Below, piece after piece: positions 11,755 through 23,829 of a DNA stretch of 64,000 nucleotides. The notes under the pieces were generated by a model, which did no database searches, was not told where the DNA came from, and worked only from the letters and a program-made list of their open reading frames with translations. The DNA is from Balaenoptera acutorostrata (taxonomy: Eukaryota > Chordata > Mammalia > Artiodactyla > Balaenopteridae). Location of the stretch: contig NC_080067.1 of the NCBI RefSeq assembly GCF_949987535.1, positions 56,974,405 through 57,038,404 of the forward strand. The letters run 5' to 3'. Position 1 is the stretch's first letter. Every line of letters begins with the position of its first letter. Both the position numbers and the translations under genes were made by a program.

Positions 11755-11945
11755 AGTCCCAACTCTGGAGTAAAGCTGCCTGGGTTTGAATTCGAGCTTT
11801 GATACTTTCTAGCTCTAAGGAAGTACTTCACCTCCTGCTCCTCAGGTCACTCATCTGTAAAAGGAGATAACATTTCCTGTCTCAGCATTGTAGTAGAGGG
11901 CAATGCCTAGCTTATTGTGAGTTGTCAATAAAGGCATTATTGCTT
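11755..11945 (+). mobile_element. MIR SINE
   Basis: Contains 'gcctgggtttgaattcgagc', then 'cactcatctgtaaaaggaga' and a terminal 'gttgtcaataaagg'-like end, in MIR sense order. Confidence 0.75.
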
Positions 11946-11959
11946 CAGTGTTTAAAAAT

Positions 11960-12125
11960 CATTTTATATTTCATTATCTTATTTGCTCCTTACTGAGACC
12001 TCATTAGGTAGGGAAAAAAATTATTATCCCTCATTACAACACAGCTAGGACTGAAACCCCGGTCTTCAAAATCAAAGCCCGTTTTGCTTTCCATGTCATG
12101 ATTACCACCATCGTCAGCTAACTTG
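11960..12125 (-). mobile_element. MIR SINE (antisense)
   Basis: Contains 'cacagctaggactgaaaccc' and 'attattatccctcatt', the MIR core in reverse orientation. It lies back to back with the preceding sense MIR. Confidence 0.65.
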
Positions 12126-13030
12126 AACTGAGCAGTGACTGTGAGAGGTACTTTTCTTAGGGCTTTACATTTAACAGCTGTAGTACACCAACTTCCCCTT
12201 CTGGTTTTAGGGAATAGCCTGACATAGCTATTCATATCTGTAAACCTACTGAACAAGGCTTAGAGAAAGACTGGCTTGTTATCAATATCAGGGATTTAGT
12301 CTTCCCATTTCTCAATGAATATTTACCTTTCTACTTCCCCAAACACTTATTTAAGAAGAAAGTTAAAGTCTTGACTATTAATGCGTATTAGTTCTGCACA
12401 TTGCCTTGGATCAATAAAGGATCACAACAAAAGAGCATATCCAGTATTTAATTTTCACGTTCCCATACCATTTATTAAATAATGTACGTAGAGAGTAATT
12501 TTAATCTCTATGTCATGCAGTCAGAGTGTTTCTGGCTTCTTTTTATTGAGGCACAAGCAGGATATGCTTACATTTATAACTTTTGATATGCTCTTTGGGT
12601 CTGTTTCCTGATTTTCCCTCCCTTTGATGACTTGTCAAAGATAGGTGCCTGCCCCAGGTGTGTCATTACATTCTATTACATCTTGACAATCTGCTGCTTG
12701 TCAAGGCTGCACAATAGTCCTTTGTATCCATGTCCCGAGAGCCCAGGGAACTGCTGAGTGGATCAGGCAACTTGTGAAATATCTGATTGAACTTGGACTC
12801 CATCACCCCATCTCAGTGAATCAAGCCACTATAAATCAAAGCTTTGCTCTGCCAGTGGTCTCTTAACTTTCAATACATTTTGTTTTAAAGGACTTTGGTC
12901 TGTGATCATCTCATATTTTGTAGGGTGATACCCTGTGAGTACAGGGAAAGAACGAAACAAAACAATCAGCAGAAAGTTATGAGGAACACAAGCAAGGGAG
13001 ATAGGGACAACTCACATGTGGTATCAGTTA
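12126..13030. other. Unique sequence, no gene seen
   Basis: No gene, RNA or repeat recognised. Confidence 0.4.
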
Positions 13031-13375
13031 TTAATTAATTAATTAATTAATTTTTGGTTGCGTTGGGTCTTCATTGCTGTGCACAGTCGTTCTCTAGTTG
13101 CGGCGAGTGGGGGCTACTCTTCGTTGCGGTGCCAGACTTCTCATTGCGGTGGCTTCTCTTGTTGTGGAGCATCGACTCTAGGTGCGTGGGCTTCAGCAGT
13201 TGCAGCATGCGGGCTCAGTAGTTGTGGCTAGCAGGCTCTAGAGCACAGGCTCGGTAGTTGTGGCGCACGGGCTCGGTTGTTCCGCTGCATGTGGGATCTT
13301 CCTGGACCAGGGATCAAATCCGTGTCCCCTGCATTGGCAGGTGGATTCTTAACCACTGCACCACCTAGGGAAGTT
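13031..13375 (-). mobile_element. CHR-type SINE (antisense, older)
   Basis: TTAA-repeat tail at 13031-13050, body 'ttggttgcgttgggtcttca', tRNA-like head ending 'accactgcaccacctaggg'. More diverged than the other full copies. Confidence 0.85.
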
Positions 13376-13664
13376 CTAGTTTTGTTACTTTTAAAGGCAG
13401 GTAAAACACCATAATTGGTGCTCTGTGTAATAGTTACTTCAGTGACCTTCTGGACTGTGTATCCCGTGGATGTTTGGTGGAGGTAGTCGTAAAAATTTTT
13501 ATGCCACAAAGAATTCTGCAAATAAAATGTTTCCATTGGCCTCTGTCTATGCAACAGCAATTATCTGAGATGCAAGTTTTCAGAATATATAATTTTTTTC
13601 CTGTAAACAGGCAAAGAAAAGCTGATATGAATTGGTCTTTCTCTGCAGAGTGATACTAAATAAT

Positions 13665-14190
13665 CATATTTTAAGGTTTTTTTCTTATTATCAAGGAACA
13701 TATACTTATTGTATAATATTAGAAAAAGATAATAAAATCACCCAGAACTGTCTCCACTAAAGATAACCATTTTTAATATCTTATTGTATGTCCTTCCAGT
13801 CTTTTATATGCATATATTTTATAACCTAGTTATAGTTGTGCTTATATAGTTTTATATCTTTTTTCTTTTAACATGATAAAATTTTTACCTGTGATTAGGT
13901 TAAGCATTGGATAGACTGTCATTAATCATTTAGTCTATTACCTATGTTGGAAAATTTTGGTTGAGTTCATTTTATTTTTCTATTTAAAATAACCCTGTGA
14001 TGAATATAAACTTTTATAACATGTATTTGGTTATTCCTCTAGTGTAGTTTCCTAAAAGTAGAATTTTTGGGGCAAAGGGTATAAACATCTTTAGCGCTCA
14101 TGATACACACTGACAAATTGCTTTCTAGAGAGGTTTTAAAATTTATCCAATTTTCTGTTCCATCAGAAGCATATAGAAACAAACATACTA
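13665..14190 (-). mobile_element. Old L1 fragment (antisense)
   Basis: 'taaagataaccatttttaat', 'tccttccagtcttttatatg', 'gggcaaagggtataaac' and 'actgacaaattgctttctag' are typical of the reverse complement of the ORF2/3' region of old mammalian L1 (L1M group). Highly diverged. Confidence 0.6.
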
Positions 14191-14845
14191 TCAATAGCAT
14201 GTAGATACCAAGGTACACATGGTTCTCTTCAGAGAAGTCACTTGGAAAACTCTTCTTATGTCAGTGCAGTTGCCTTTGCGCCCGCCATTACTTCAGAGAG
14301 GCACACAGTCTTGGACACAGAGTAACATTACTCAGTTGACCATCTACTCTGGTCACCGATTTGGGTTCTGCGTAAAATTTGGCTGTTTTCAAAAATTGCA
14401 ACATCTGTTCTCAAAAAGATTGGCCATCCTTGAAGATACAAAAAAGTATGAATTACCAGTTCTGAGGCTGTACCTTGCTAGCAAGTAACAAACAGCATTT
14501 GTTACTTACTCTTCCTTCTTCAAGAACCCTGCCCCTGCTGAATGCTCCAGAAAGGCCGGCAGGGAGGAGGAAGACAGGGACAGTGTGGTGTGTGCTGTCC
14601 ATAGCCACTTGCCCCAGCAGTTTATAAGTAGCTGTGCTCACTTGTCTGATTTGATGCAGAGAACAAATGTAGACCTGCAAATGGGGGATTAACATAGTGT
14701 ATTCATGATAAGGTAATTCTACTAAAAGAAACAATTTGGTTTTTTATGGAATGTGTTTTACTTGATGACAGAGAGAGAGAGAGAAGGGGAGAAGGTGAGA
14801 GAGAGACAAGGAGCAGAGAGAACGCAAATGCACGTGAGACAAAAT
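14191..14845. other. Unique sequence with GA-rich patch
   Basis: No gene supported. A GA-rich low-complexity patch runs about 14770-14822. An 89-codon open frame at 14219-14488 has no similarity or splice support. Confidence 0.4.
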
Positions 14846-14950
14846 GTTAATAATTGGGGAAATCTATGCCAAGGGTATATCAGTTATATTGTACTATTCT
14901 TGCCACTTTTCCATAGGTTTGAAAAATTTGAAACTGAAAAGCTGAGAAAA
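14846..14950 (+). mobile_element. Old L1 3' end fragment
   Basis: 'ttgtactattcttgccactt' followed by 'tttgaaactgaaaagctga' fits the terminal segment of old L1 families in sense orientation. Short and diverged. Confidence 0.4.
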
Positions 14951-14989
14951 ACATCTGTAGGGGAGGAAAAATAATTTTCCTTTTACCCT

Positions 14990-15482
14990 TCTAGGTTATT
15001 GGTTCAGATCCACCTGTAATAAAAAGACAGATTAGCAGGAGAAAAACATATTTAATTTACGTATGTATGTGCAGGAGCCTCACAAAGATATGAGACTCAA
15101 AGAAGTGACCAAAGCAGGAAGCTTTTGTACCTTTTAGACAAAGAAACAATAACTTTGTTTATAATTACCAAGGCAGAGGTGTTTGGGCTGGGGTTAGTAA
15201 ACAGTGAAGAAATAACCAGGTTTGTTTAATATAGCCTTTTATGGCCCTGATTTCCCTGTCTCTGGCAGTAAGGATGTCTTTTACCTCCTGGTACAGAGAG
15301 GATACCTTTCATATGGGAGATTTATTTCCTGCTTTCGGGGGACAAAGGAAGTTCAGAATGTTCTTCTTGCATTGGCAGCTTCTCAAGTACCTTTAATTCA
15401 AAATAATAAATATGCCAATGTAGCATATTTTAGGATGACATATTCTGAACCCCTACACATACAAACAATACCAAAGTGTCTC
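14990..15482. mobile_element. Possible ancient LTR-like repeat
   Basis: The text 'cctgtaataaaaagacagat', 'taccaaggcagaggtgtttg' and 'gccctgatttccctgtctct' reminds me of old LTRs in mammals, but I cannot confirm family or boundaries. No coding content. Confidence 0.3.
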
Positions 15483-16010
15483 GAAGGATGATGAAGGAAT
15501 GACTGAGAATGATCAAGTACCTGACATTAAGGAAGACATGGATCAGGATACACAGGATTTTCATGTGATCATAGGTGGGCTCCTTTGGGATTCCTCCTCT
15601 CGGGGTGGGACTTCTGAAATTGAACTATTTCTTACAGAATAATACCCAGTGGCAGTCTCCCCAAATACATTTTATGGACAGAATTGATCACCCTGATGTA
15701 GACAAGTTGGAAAGAATCTGTTTAGATATTTTGAAAGATAAGTTGCCCCTAGCTCTAGAGATCAGCAGAGCTCTGCTTCCCATCTAGATATGTCAGTAAA
15801 TGATGGAGGGACAAAGGAGAAATGATAGCGGAAGACAGAGGAAACAATTGAAGCATTTAGGTCATGGACTAGCTATACAATTAATAATATTTAAATTGGT
15901 CTGATCATCAAGTGTATACCACTTCTTTTTGGCCCATATGTCTTTCTTTTGTTTTGCTTCATGTTTTTGAAATGTTACAGAATAAAATCCTATCTATCTT
16001 AGAAAAAAAT
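15483..16010 (+). pseudogene. UBE2N: UBE2N (Ubc13) processed pseudogene
   Basis: UBE2N is a ubiquitin-conjugating enzyme that builds K63-linked chains with a UEV partner. This intronless copy begins near codon 8 of the coding sequence and runs into the 3'UTR ('ttaaattggtctgatcatca' follows the lost stop, then 'gttacagaataaaatcc'). The best-preserved block, about 15669-15750, reads HPDVDKLERICLDILKDK. The active-site Cys codon is still present at 15719-15721, but the Asn of the HPN motif is Asp and the Trp after DK is lost. In-frame stops occur, for example TAG at 15785-15787, and segments of the coding region are missing or scrambled. No promoter and no clear A-tail or target duplication remain, which fits an old retrocopy. 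I am confident of the family and of non-functionality. Confidence 0.85.
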
Positions 16011-16194
16011 GGCAGAGGAAAAACACATTTCCTATAATTACTGAACTTTTAATTTTTCGTTCTTTTGGTGCATAAACCTTTGCAGAAATGATCATATTAG
16101 GAAATATTTTTGGACCAGAACCTAAGAGTGTAGCATATCATCAGGCCCTGTGTCATGTTAACTTTGAACAGACAGGAAAATATTTTCCAATATG

Positions 16195-16372
16195 GTAAAA
16201 GAGCAATTCTCAAACTTTAATGGGCATATATAAATTACCTAGGGAGCTTGTTAAAAATACAGACTTTGAGGTAGTAGGTTTGGGGAGGAGTTTAAGATTC
16301 TGCATTCCTCATGAATTCCCTGGTGATGCTGGTGCTGTTGGTTCATGGACCACATTTCAAATAGCAAGTATG
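16195..16372 (+). mobile_element. MER5A-type hAT element
   Basis: Order matches MER5A: 'aattctcaaactttaatggg', 'ttacctagggagcttgttaa', 'ctggtgatgctggtgctgtt', 'ggaccacatttcaaatag'. Non-autonomous relic about 180 bp long. Confidence 0.8.
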
Positions 16373-16379
16373 GGACAGA

Positions 16380-16515
16380 ACAAGTCTTTAGAGTCAAGCA
16401 AGGCATTAACCTCTTTGGGTGTTGGTTTCTTCAATTGCAAAGGGAGGAAATGCATACAGGAAGAAATTCTTATGAAGTTGATATAAGCATTCTGAAAGTA
16501 CTTTGTAAACTTTGC
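16380..16515 (+). mobile_element. Probable MIR SINE fragment
   Basis: 'aacctctttgggtgttggtt' and 'ctgaaagtactttgtaaac' fit the 3' half of MIR. Diverged. Confidence 0.45.
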
Positions 16516-16519
16516 TTTC

Positions 16520-17144
16520 TCTGGTATTAATTTGTTTTTAAACTAATATCATATTGCTTTACAAATCCTTCATCTGTATTATTGCTATTCAAGGCTCTTG
16601 ACACTAATGTTGAAACAATGAGCAAAATTCATTCCTATGGACATTGCTTTTATACCTATTAAGAATTCTAATTATTTGATACCTTGTTGAAGAGCTATGA
16701 GCGTTGATTAATTTTTTTCTGAAAAAAAGTTTCTTTTGAATTTTTTGGATTTCCGTTTTATATCATCCTTCCTAAGACCAACTAGAACTGCCTTCCTTTC
16801 CCTAAACAAACCCCAGCCAAAAAACAACCAATGGATATTTAGTATTGGATTTGGGGGAAGTGGTCAAACAGTGAAACCATAATCTAATAATTGTAACTAT
16901 ATTATTTTCAAATATAATCTTTTAGCACTGTGGAATGAGAGAACACTAATTTTTGAAGAACAAAGATAAAGCAATTGAACAGCTACTGAATACCAACAGG
17001 GCTTTCAGAAAACAGGCAGTGCTAAGATTCCATCCCAATTAAAAAAAAAAAGTATTACTCACAGAACATAGAAATTCTTTTGGAAAATAAAATTTTAACA
17101 CTGAAGTTAAATTCAAAGCTCAACAAGCTTTGTTTCCTAGAGAT
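16520..17144. other. Unique sequence, no gene seen
   Basis: AT-rich sequence without recognised features. Confidence 0.4.
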
Positions 17145-17250
17145 GTTATAAGGATATATAAATATATATATATATACAATGTTATAAGGATATATAAATA
17201 TATATATATATACAATGTTATAAGGATATAAATATATATATATATATTTA
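17145..17250 (+). repeat. AT-rich 36-bp minisatellite, 3 units
   Basis: Units at 17145-17180 and 17181-17216 each begin GTTATAAGGATATATAAATA and end TACAAT. A third, slightly shortened unit occupies 17217-17250. The first two units appear identical, suggesting recent duplication. The minus-strand open frame across it is an artefact. Confidence 0.9.
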
Positions 17251-18290
17251 TTAATAGGAAGTTCCTGGACAGTGGTCAAAGGGGATAACAGCAGAACTGG
17301 CTGCATGGGAGGTTGAGCCATTTGTCTTAGACTCCCACATTTGGTTACAGACTCAAGTGTCCATAGAAAGAAATTATTTTCCAGTACTTATGAGAACAGA
17401 ACCGAGGTGCCTTGCTGGTGTGAGTCTAGGAACAAAAAGGAGTTTCTTAAACGCCCCTGTCTTTAACTGGCTACCGTTATATTAATAACTAACCTGAGGG
17501 AACATGATGGCAACGATGATGATCTCTGGGTGGAGTGGGGTAAAAGAGGAAACTATTTGATAAAGGTAAGAATTAAGCAGATGGTCCACAGGGAAATCAA
17601 GGTCGTAATTTATTTCAAAGTTTCAAAATATTTATATCTTGCATAATTATGACTACACATATCTGACATATACGTAAGGCTAAATTATTGATTCCTTTAC
17701 GATCTCACTGTATAATGAAAAATTCAGCACTAAATATTTTATTCCCTTTTTTCCTTTTCATGTTATTAATGTACTCTGAGATCTTATTTTTTCCATTATT
17801 TTTAAAATTTACATTTTCTTGTTTATTTTACTCTGTATATGGGTCCCATCTTCTTACTCTATCTTCAAACCTCCTTGTTGGTGTTAACTGAGGTCTTGAG
17901 TAATGGCTCTTGACTCATTATCTTGTCAAATATATGCATTTGTGTTGAGTCATTTAAGGGGAGGGGATATGAGGGATCCAGAGGAAAGAATACAGATGTT
18001 AGTGAAATAACTGATGATATCAGCCATACCACATAGGGCTATCTCTATAAGGATTGAGAAAGTATATTATCCGTTTTATAATTTAAACAATCTGCATTTA
18101 TATTGTCCATATCTGTATATGGTATGTGACTAATCCTTAATGAATACACATGAATATGCACATACACTGTAAGTGGACTTGGATAGACCTGGTATACTTT
18201 AGTCAACGTTGAAAGAGCAAGACAGGTGAAAGAAGCAGCAATGGTTGTTTTATAAGCTATTTAACTAAGTAAGACGAATTTGAGCAAGAG
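17251..18290. other. Unique sequence downstream of the minus-strand gene
   Basis: No gene or repeat family recognised. It lies beyond the predicted cleavage site of the minus-strand gene ending near 18295. Confidence 0.4.
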
Positions 18291-18294
18291 TCAG

Positions 18295-18484
18295 GTCAAA
18301 CTTGCTGAGAATATTTATTGCTGCCAGTTGAGATTAACGAAGTGTAGACCGTCTTTGCCAAGAGGAGCACCACCTCATTCTTTTGGCGCTAGGCCTTTGT
18401 TGCTGGGCTGTCACAGTCAGGCTGGCGGGATGCCATTGGCCCTTTCTCTGGAACGTCTCGGTGGTGTTGCCTGCTCCCCAGTGA
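18295..18484 (-). other. 3'UTR of the minus-strand coiled-coil gene
   Basis: About 190 nt from the stop codon at 18487-18485 to the expected cleavage point, based on AATAAA at 18319-18314. It is short and contains no repeat. The end point is inferred. Confidence 0.55.
18314..18319 (-). promoter_or_regulatory. Polyadenylation signal AATAAA
   Basis: AATAAA on the minus strand about 165 nt after the stop codon of the last coding exon, the first such hexamer in that direction. Cleavage would fall about 15-25 nt further on. Confidence 0.6.
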
Positions 18485-18607
18485 CTAGCTTTGCTGCACA
18501 GTTTGAAGCCGCTTCATTTTTCTTTTTTGCCTTCGAGCAGCTCTCTGTTTTTTAGTTTTTAAGAAACTATCCTCTAGTTGGTATAGAAAGTTTTCGATTT
18601 GTCCAAC
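18485..18607 (-). CDS. Last coding exon of an unidentified coiled-coil protein
   Basis: A canonical acceptor precedes it on the minus strand (ctgtttatttcttctag, then G at 18607). Only one frame is open from the acceptor: 40 codons from VGQIENFLYQLEDSF to a very basic end containing RRQKRKMKRLQ, closed by TAG at 18487-18485. The other two frames hit stops within 13 codons. The exon begins in phase 0, matching the phase of the upstream exons at 51520-51603 and 54195-54332. The opening 15 residues have heptad-like hydrophobic spacing, and the tail could bind nucleic acid or act as a nuclear signal. An AATAAA follows. I do not recognise the gene, and assignment to one transcript with the distant exons is inferred from strand and phase. 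Confidence 0.65.
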   Translation of the reverse strand, partial: VGQIENFLYQLEDSFLKTKKQRAARRQKRKMKRLQTVQQS

Positions 18608-20279
18608 CTAGAAGAAATAAACAGATACGGCAAGATTCGTTATTGTTTCCCCAGGTTTTGTGTACTTAGGAAAATGGTGAGGAATTTAAAAGTAAACGGC
18701 ACATACAGGTCCATGTTGGAACAGAACTGGCAGAGACAGATACAATTAAATATAAAAGCCCCCTTTTTGTTTTAATTTCAGGGTCCTTTGTTTTAAGAGC
18801 GTGAAGCAGACATGCAGGAATTTGCTTTACCACGCAGTCCTATATATTGGGGATGGGACTGGGGATTATCATCACCTGCTGTCTTTACTGGTCAGTAAAA
18901 CCAGGGATTTCAAAAAGGAATAAATGGTGGAAAATTATTCAATTTTCTAAAAGAATAATGAAACAAAATCTACTCCCCTCAAAACCAGAGATTCTAGCAT
19001 TGGTATACCCCTGGCCAACTTGGGAGAAAAATGAATATTCCACATTGTCTTAGCAAGAGCCATTTCTCTTTTAAATCAAAAGTTGAAATAAAATAAGATA
19101 AAATAACGATATACAAAACAATAGTTCTTAGAAATAAATTATTTGTCTTTCTCTAAAGAAAACTTATCATTATTCAGTGACAGTTGGTTGAATGTATTAT
19201 ACTATTTGCCAGAGTAAAACAGTTTACGTATATGCTGAGTTGGGCTTTCATGATGAAAAACAATTCATACTTAACCCTGATTCCCAAGACCTGCATATTG
19301 TATTAGTCTAAAATCACTCACTGAAGAACCTGTTGTCGTAAAGTTAGCTCAAAGCTAGAGCACTTACTCTTCAAGGTATATTAACATATCGTCTCCTTAA
19401 GATAAAAGCACTTTACAAGTTCAATTTTCCAATTTTGAGCTCTACTTTTAAATCACTTGATTTATCATTCAGAGTAATATCCAAAAGATAATTCAGATTG
19501 TCAAAAAGAGAGTAATAAATGGTAGCACTCATTTATATGTTATAGTTAGGTCTTATATCACACAAGGTGATGAAAACTGTCCATTGGTTTCCTTAAGAAA
19601 ATAAGATAATTTATTTAACAATTATAGAAATTGTTATAGAAAACAATTATAGAAAACAATTAAAGAAAACAATTCTTTTTGAAAACCTAAAATTACTTCA
19701 GGTAAATTTTTCCAAAAGTACATGTTGTTTATGATATCTGATTATTGCAGCAATCATCAAAATGATTTGACAGAATATTTTTGGATCCTGTCATGAAGTC
19801 AATGCATTATTCTATGTATTCCATCCATTTATACTATCCAACTTATATCAAAACCATAAGTAAAAAATTAACATAGAGCACAATCAAAATAAACACGATG
19901 GATGGCACTTTACTGTTACTTTGATAGAGTTGATTACTCACTCATGTTATTTGCACTGAAAATGTATGGTTTAAATCAAAGCTCTTTACAATGATAATGT
20001 TTGCAGTTAGTCCAAATACAGTTACAATTACAACCCTAATGCAACAAATAAAGCTTCCTTCAATGATACAGAAAAATAATTGTTTTAAAATATCCGTTAG
20101 GTGGCTGCTATCTTTTTTAAAAATTGTGTTTATTAAGAGCAGTGTTGACTAACTGGTTTGCCTTTCATTAAGAAAGACAAAGAAGAAACACAAGCTATGT
20201 CATTGGAATAGAGTACTGCTGAATTAAACTGGGAGGTCTAGAGTACAGACTATGTACATGTCTCACCTGGCCTAGGTGT
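18608..20279. other. Intron of the minus-strand gene (unique part)
   Basis: No exon, RNA or repeat family recognised. A small tandem array of a 15-bp AAAACAATTATAG-type unit lies at about 19617-19672. Confidence 0.4.
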
Positions 20280-20860
20280 TCACCTCCTACCTGGTCTGTC
20301 TACATGCTATCCTTTTAACCCATTCTCCTAATAATACTGGAATGATCTTTTTAAATATATATCTGGTCACATTTTCCCCTGCTTAAAATGCCTAAATGGA
20401 TTCCCAAGCCCTTAACATGATCTACACAGCTCTGCGTGATCTGGTTACACTTCTGTCTCTAATTCTGTCTCCTGTCACTACATTTGCCTTAGCCCTGTGG
20501 TACATCTCTCAGTTTTCTAAACACAACCGTGCAGCATTCTCTGCACCCTTGATCTTCCTAATTCTATGCCCTCTGATGGAATACTCCCATTGGAACCCTT
20601 ACATATCTTCTGGATTTCAGGTTCAACATCAGTGCCTCAGGGACATACTTCTTGATAACGCAGACCAGGTTGGGGCTCTCAGTAACATATTCCCACAGCA
20701 GCTGATTCATCTCTTTGCATATTGTAAGTTTTTACTTAATTGTTTGTAATGTTTTATATAATATCTATCTTCCCGTCTGGGCTTGCTCCATAAGGCAGGC
20801 AGCTAGGTCCATGGTGTTCACTATTCCCAATAACTAGGATATGGTAGACCCTCAACAATC
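20280..20860 (+). mobile_element. L2 LINE fragment
   Basis: Sense-oriented L2 3' half: 'tgatctggttacacttctgt', 'ctgtctcctgtcactacatt', 'cttgctccataaggcaggca', 'atggtagaccctcaacaa'. The 117-codon open frame at 20396-20749 lies inside it and is an artefact. Confidence 0.75.
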
Positions 20861-21084
20861 CTACTCTCTGATGATAGAGCTGAAGACATCAGTGTGTTCA
20901 GAAACCAATGTGTTTTTCCATACTCAAAGTGATGACTGGTATGAAGCATATCAGAAGGCTTTCTTTTCTCTTAAAGATTAATCACTTTCATATCCCATCA
21001 TTCTATTACCATTGTTTAGCTTTGAGTCTAGGCAAGGTAATAACAAGGTGTGGTCTCCATACTTGAAACAGCCAAAAGTAGAAA

Positions 21085-21245
21085 GGGCACTGGGAAAGGA
21101 GTCAGGAGTGTTGAGTTCTGCTCTTGGACTGGCTTGTAATCTTGATCTGTGACACCAGAAAAGTCACTTGGCCTTTCTGAGCTTCAGTTTTCACCAGCCT
21201 TTAGTGAAGAAAGGGTTAGCCCGGATAATTTCCAAGGACATACCA
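21085..21245 (+). mobile_element. MIR/MIR3-type SINE
   Basis: 'aaaagtcacttggcctttct', 'gagcttcagttttcacca' and a following 'ggataatttccaaggac' match the MIR3-like order. Confidence 0.55.
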
Positions 21246-22189
21246 AGCCAAAAAATTCCATGATTTTTACCACATCAGATTTAAGTTTGTCCAGTCTTAA
21301 GATGTGCCCTTACAATTTTCAAACCAGAGGTTATTCTCTTAGATTATACCATTAGATGAATGACAGACCATGCAGTAAAGTAAGTCAATTTTAGCTTCTG
21401 TACTTACTGAAGTGTAGGAGAGCTGCAACATGTTTTTAGTAAAGCTGGTTCTTTATTTTCTTTTTTTAAGTCAAGGAAAGAAAAATGCTGGTTGAAGAGA
21501 AAATAGATTCATATAACTAAGAAGAACAGATTGCAAATGATAGAAATTTCTATAAAGCCCTTAGGGAAATAAAACACAAAGAAATATGCAAGCATGTAAG
21601 GAAGGAAATGAGCCACTTTTTGGAGCAGAGGCCTTATTAGACCTTCTTTTTAGTGTAGGGTCTACTTGCTTAACTATATCAGATAGTCTCCTTGGTCATT
21701 CTGAGTCTAATTTTCCCATTTGCAAAATGGGCAGATAACATTTTCTTGTCTATCTGTGCGCCAATGCTGACTTGGCATTACTGAAATGTGGATATCAGAC
21801 CAAATGAGTTTGTAGAGAATTTAGGGATTCCAGATGATTGAGGGGAACTGAAGGTCTCAGTAAAAGGGCAGATTCTCACCTGTCATATGGTTGTCAATCA
21901 TAATCCTCATCAAAGAGTTAGGAAATTGTTATCAACTATTTCTGAGGATTTTTAAATTCTTATGCACAGAAGTCTGTCAGTCATGACTTACTGTGGAGTC
22001 AAAAGTTCAGAACAAAGATGACTTTGAAACCGTAAAAGAGAAGACAGCCTGAGAAGTACAGGAGATTTCAAAGTTGAAATTCTAACAGTACAAAAACAAA
22101 TAATACCAATTAGGAAGAAATGTGGAGGTAACTAAATAGACCAATATGTATTACAGGAAAATTTCTAGTCAGCTCAGATCTCAAAGGAA
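21246..22189. other. Intron, unique sequence
   Basis: No exon or repeat family recognised. Confidence 0.4.
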
Positions 22190-22950
22190 GTACTTTCATT
22201 CTTTCATGCAAATATTTATTAAACATCTACTATGTACAATATTTGGCACTGTACTAAGGTGATAAGCAAAAATATCGAGATGGTTGTTTATGAGGAACTC
22301 ATATTCACATAGGAGACACAGTTAATGAAAACATGATTGCAACAAAGCATGAATGTTTATATAAGAATTATGTACAAAAAGTTCTGTTAGCAAAAATGTC
22401 AGAACAGTGAGTTCTATCTGAAGGAATGTGGAAGTGTATTGGAGGTGATAGGAGCTGGGTCTTTGCCAGGACAAGAAACTCATTCCAGACAGAGGAAATG
22501 GCATCCATAAAAGCAAGGTTGTGAAAGAACATGGGCTATTTGGTAGGGGTGGGTCACATAGCATAGATGTGGGCATGGGGGGACAGAGAGTAGAGATATA
22601 CACAGCAAGAAATATAGATTGGGGTCAGCTTATAAAAAGTTGAAAAATACTTAGCTGTGTGGTTAGGAAGATAAATCTGGTGCATTGCATGGGGTGGAAT
22701 GCAGCCAGGGAGACTAGAAGCAGGTGGATCAATTAGGGCCCAGTGCAATATGACATGAAAAATACTATTGGGGCCTGCATCAAGGATTTAAGAGACGTTT
22801 GGGAAGTAAGAGCTATAGTCTTGATGAAAAATTCTGTGTTGGGGTTAGAAGGCAAGCAGAATTAGTAATGACTGTGAAGTTTCTCATTTGAGACATTGAT
22901 GGTATCTTAATGAGGTAAGGAATAAAATTCAACGAACAGTTTTAGGGAAA
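22190..22950 (+). mobile_element. Ancient interspersed repeat, family unassigned
   Basis: Begins with a Met-like 'atttattaaacatctactat' followed by 'ggcactgtactaaggtgata', then purine-rich text ('ccagacagaggaaatggcat', 'gggtggaatgcagccaggga') typical of an old mammal-wide repeat. Family name uncertain. Confidence 0.45.
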
Positions 22951-23224
22951 AAGGATGAGTTTGATTAGTGACAAATGTAAGAGGTAGAAAAAGGTCACAT
23001 AATCAGGAATGCGTTAAAAAAAAATGGACCTATAATAATAGCCTAGTACTAGGCTAAAAGTCAGAATGATGAAAACTCCTAATGGAAAAGAAAAAACAAC
23101 CCACTATTTTGTAGTTTACCACGTGAAAAGCATTTTGGCAGTTAAACAGTCCCAAGAAAGACAAACAAAAAATGACGCTTTCAGTTATTCAGAACAAAAA
23201 GGTGGTCATGGCAGAGAGACAGCC

Positions 23225-23400
23225 TGCTGGGTCAAAGTCAGATATATCTGGGTTGGAATCCCAGCTCCAGCATGTTCTTGGTGACTCTTGGGCAAACTTA
23301 TTTAATTCCTTGGAACCCAAGTTTCTTCATCGTCAATTGCTTCACAGGGTCCTAATGAGATAAATTAAACAATTTATGTGAAGTATTTGCATAGGTTTGA
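23225..23400 (+). mobile_element. MIR SINE
   Basis: 'tctgggttggaatcccagct', 'gactcttgggcaaacttatt', 'gggtcctaatgagataaatt' in MIR sense order. Confidence 0.75.
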
Positions 23401-23829
23401 ATTGCTATTATTTAGTGGTAGTATTAATACTTGAATCTGGAAGTGTATGCCCAGTAAATAGAAAAAAACACAAATAAATAAAACATACCTATAAAAGTGA
23501 AATAAAATTAAAAGCTAAACAACTTTATCTAATAGTCCTTGTGTTTTTGACCTCCACTCTGTGGAGGTTGCTGCCTCAGTAACTGTGCTAAGTGTAGGTG
23601 TTTGACATACTTTAAAGTCTTGTGATTAGGTCTCAGAATTCCACTATATAACAGACAAAATTAAGAGGGGGCAGAGAAAGGAGTGGGAAGATATGAGTTT
23701 CTGATAGTACATATTAGCTGCAAATTCAATGTAAATCAACAGTATTCCCCGATTACCCAAAACTGATCTGATTATAGACTACAGTATTTAAAATGTGTCT
23801 CAAAGGGGGCAGTAGTTTTTTCCCTTTTC

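Noticed and set aside
14219..14488. Plus-strand 89-codon frame, possible transposase or gene remnant
   Set aside because: No recognisable domain, splice sites or repeat ends could be identified.
17055..17321. Minus-strand frame with repeated IYIFIYPYN
   Set aside because: It is produced by the 36-bp AT minisatellite.
18280..18555. Plus-strand 91-codon frame
   Set aside because: It is the antisense of the well-supported last exon and 3'UTR of the minus-strand gene.
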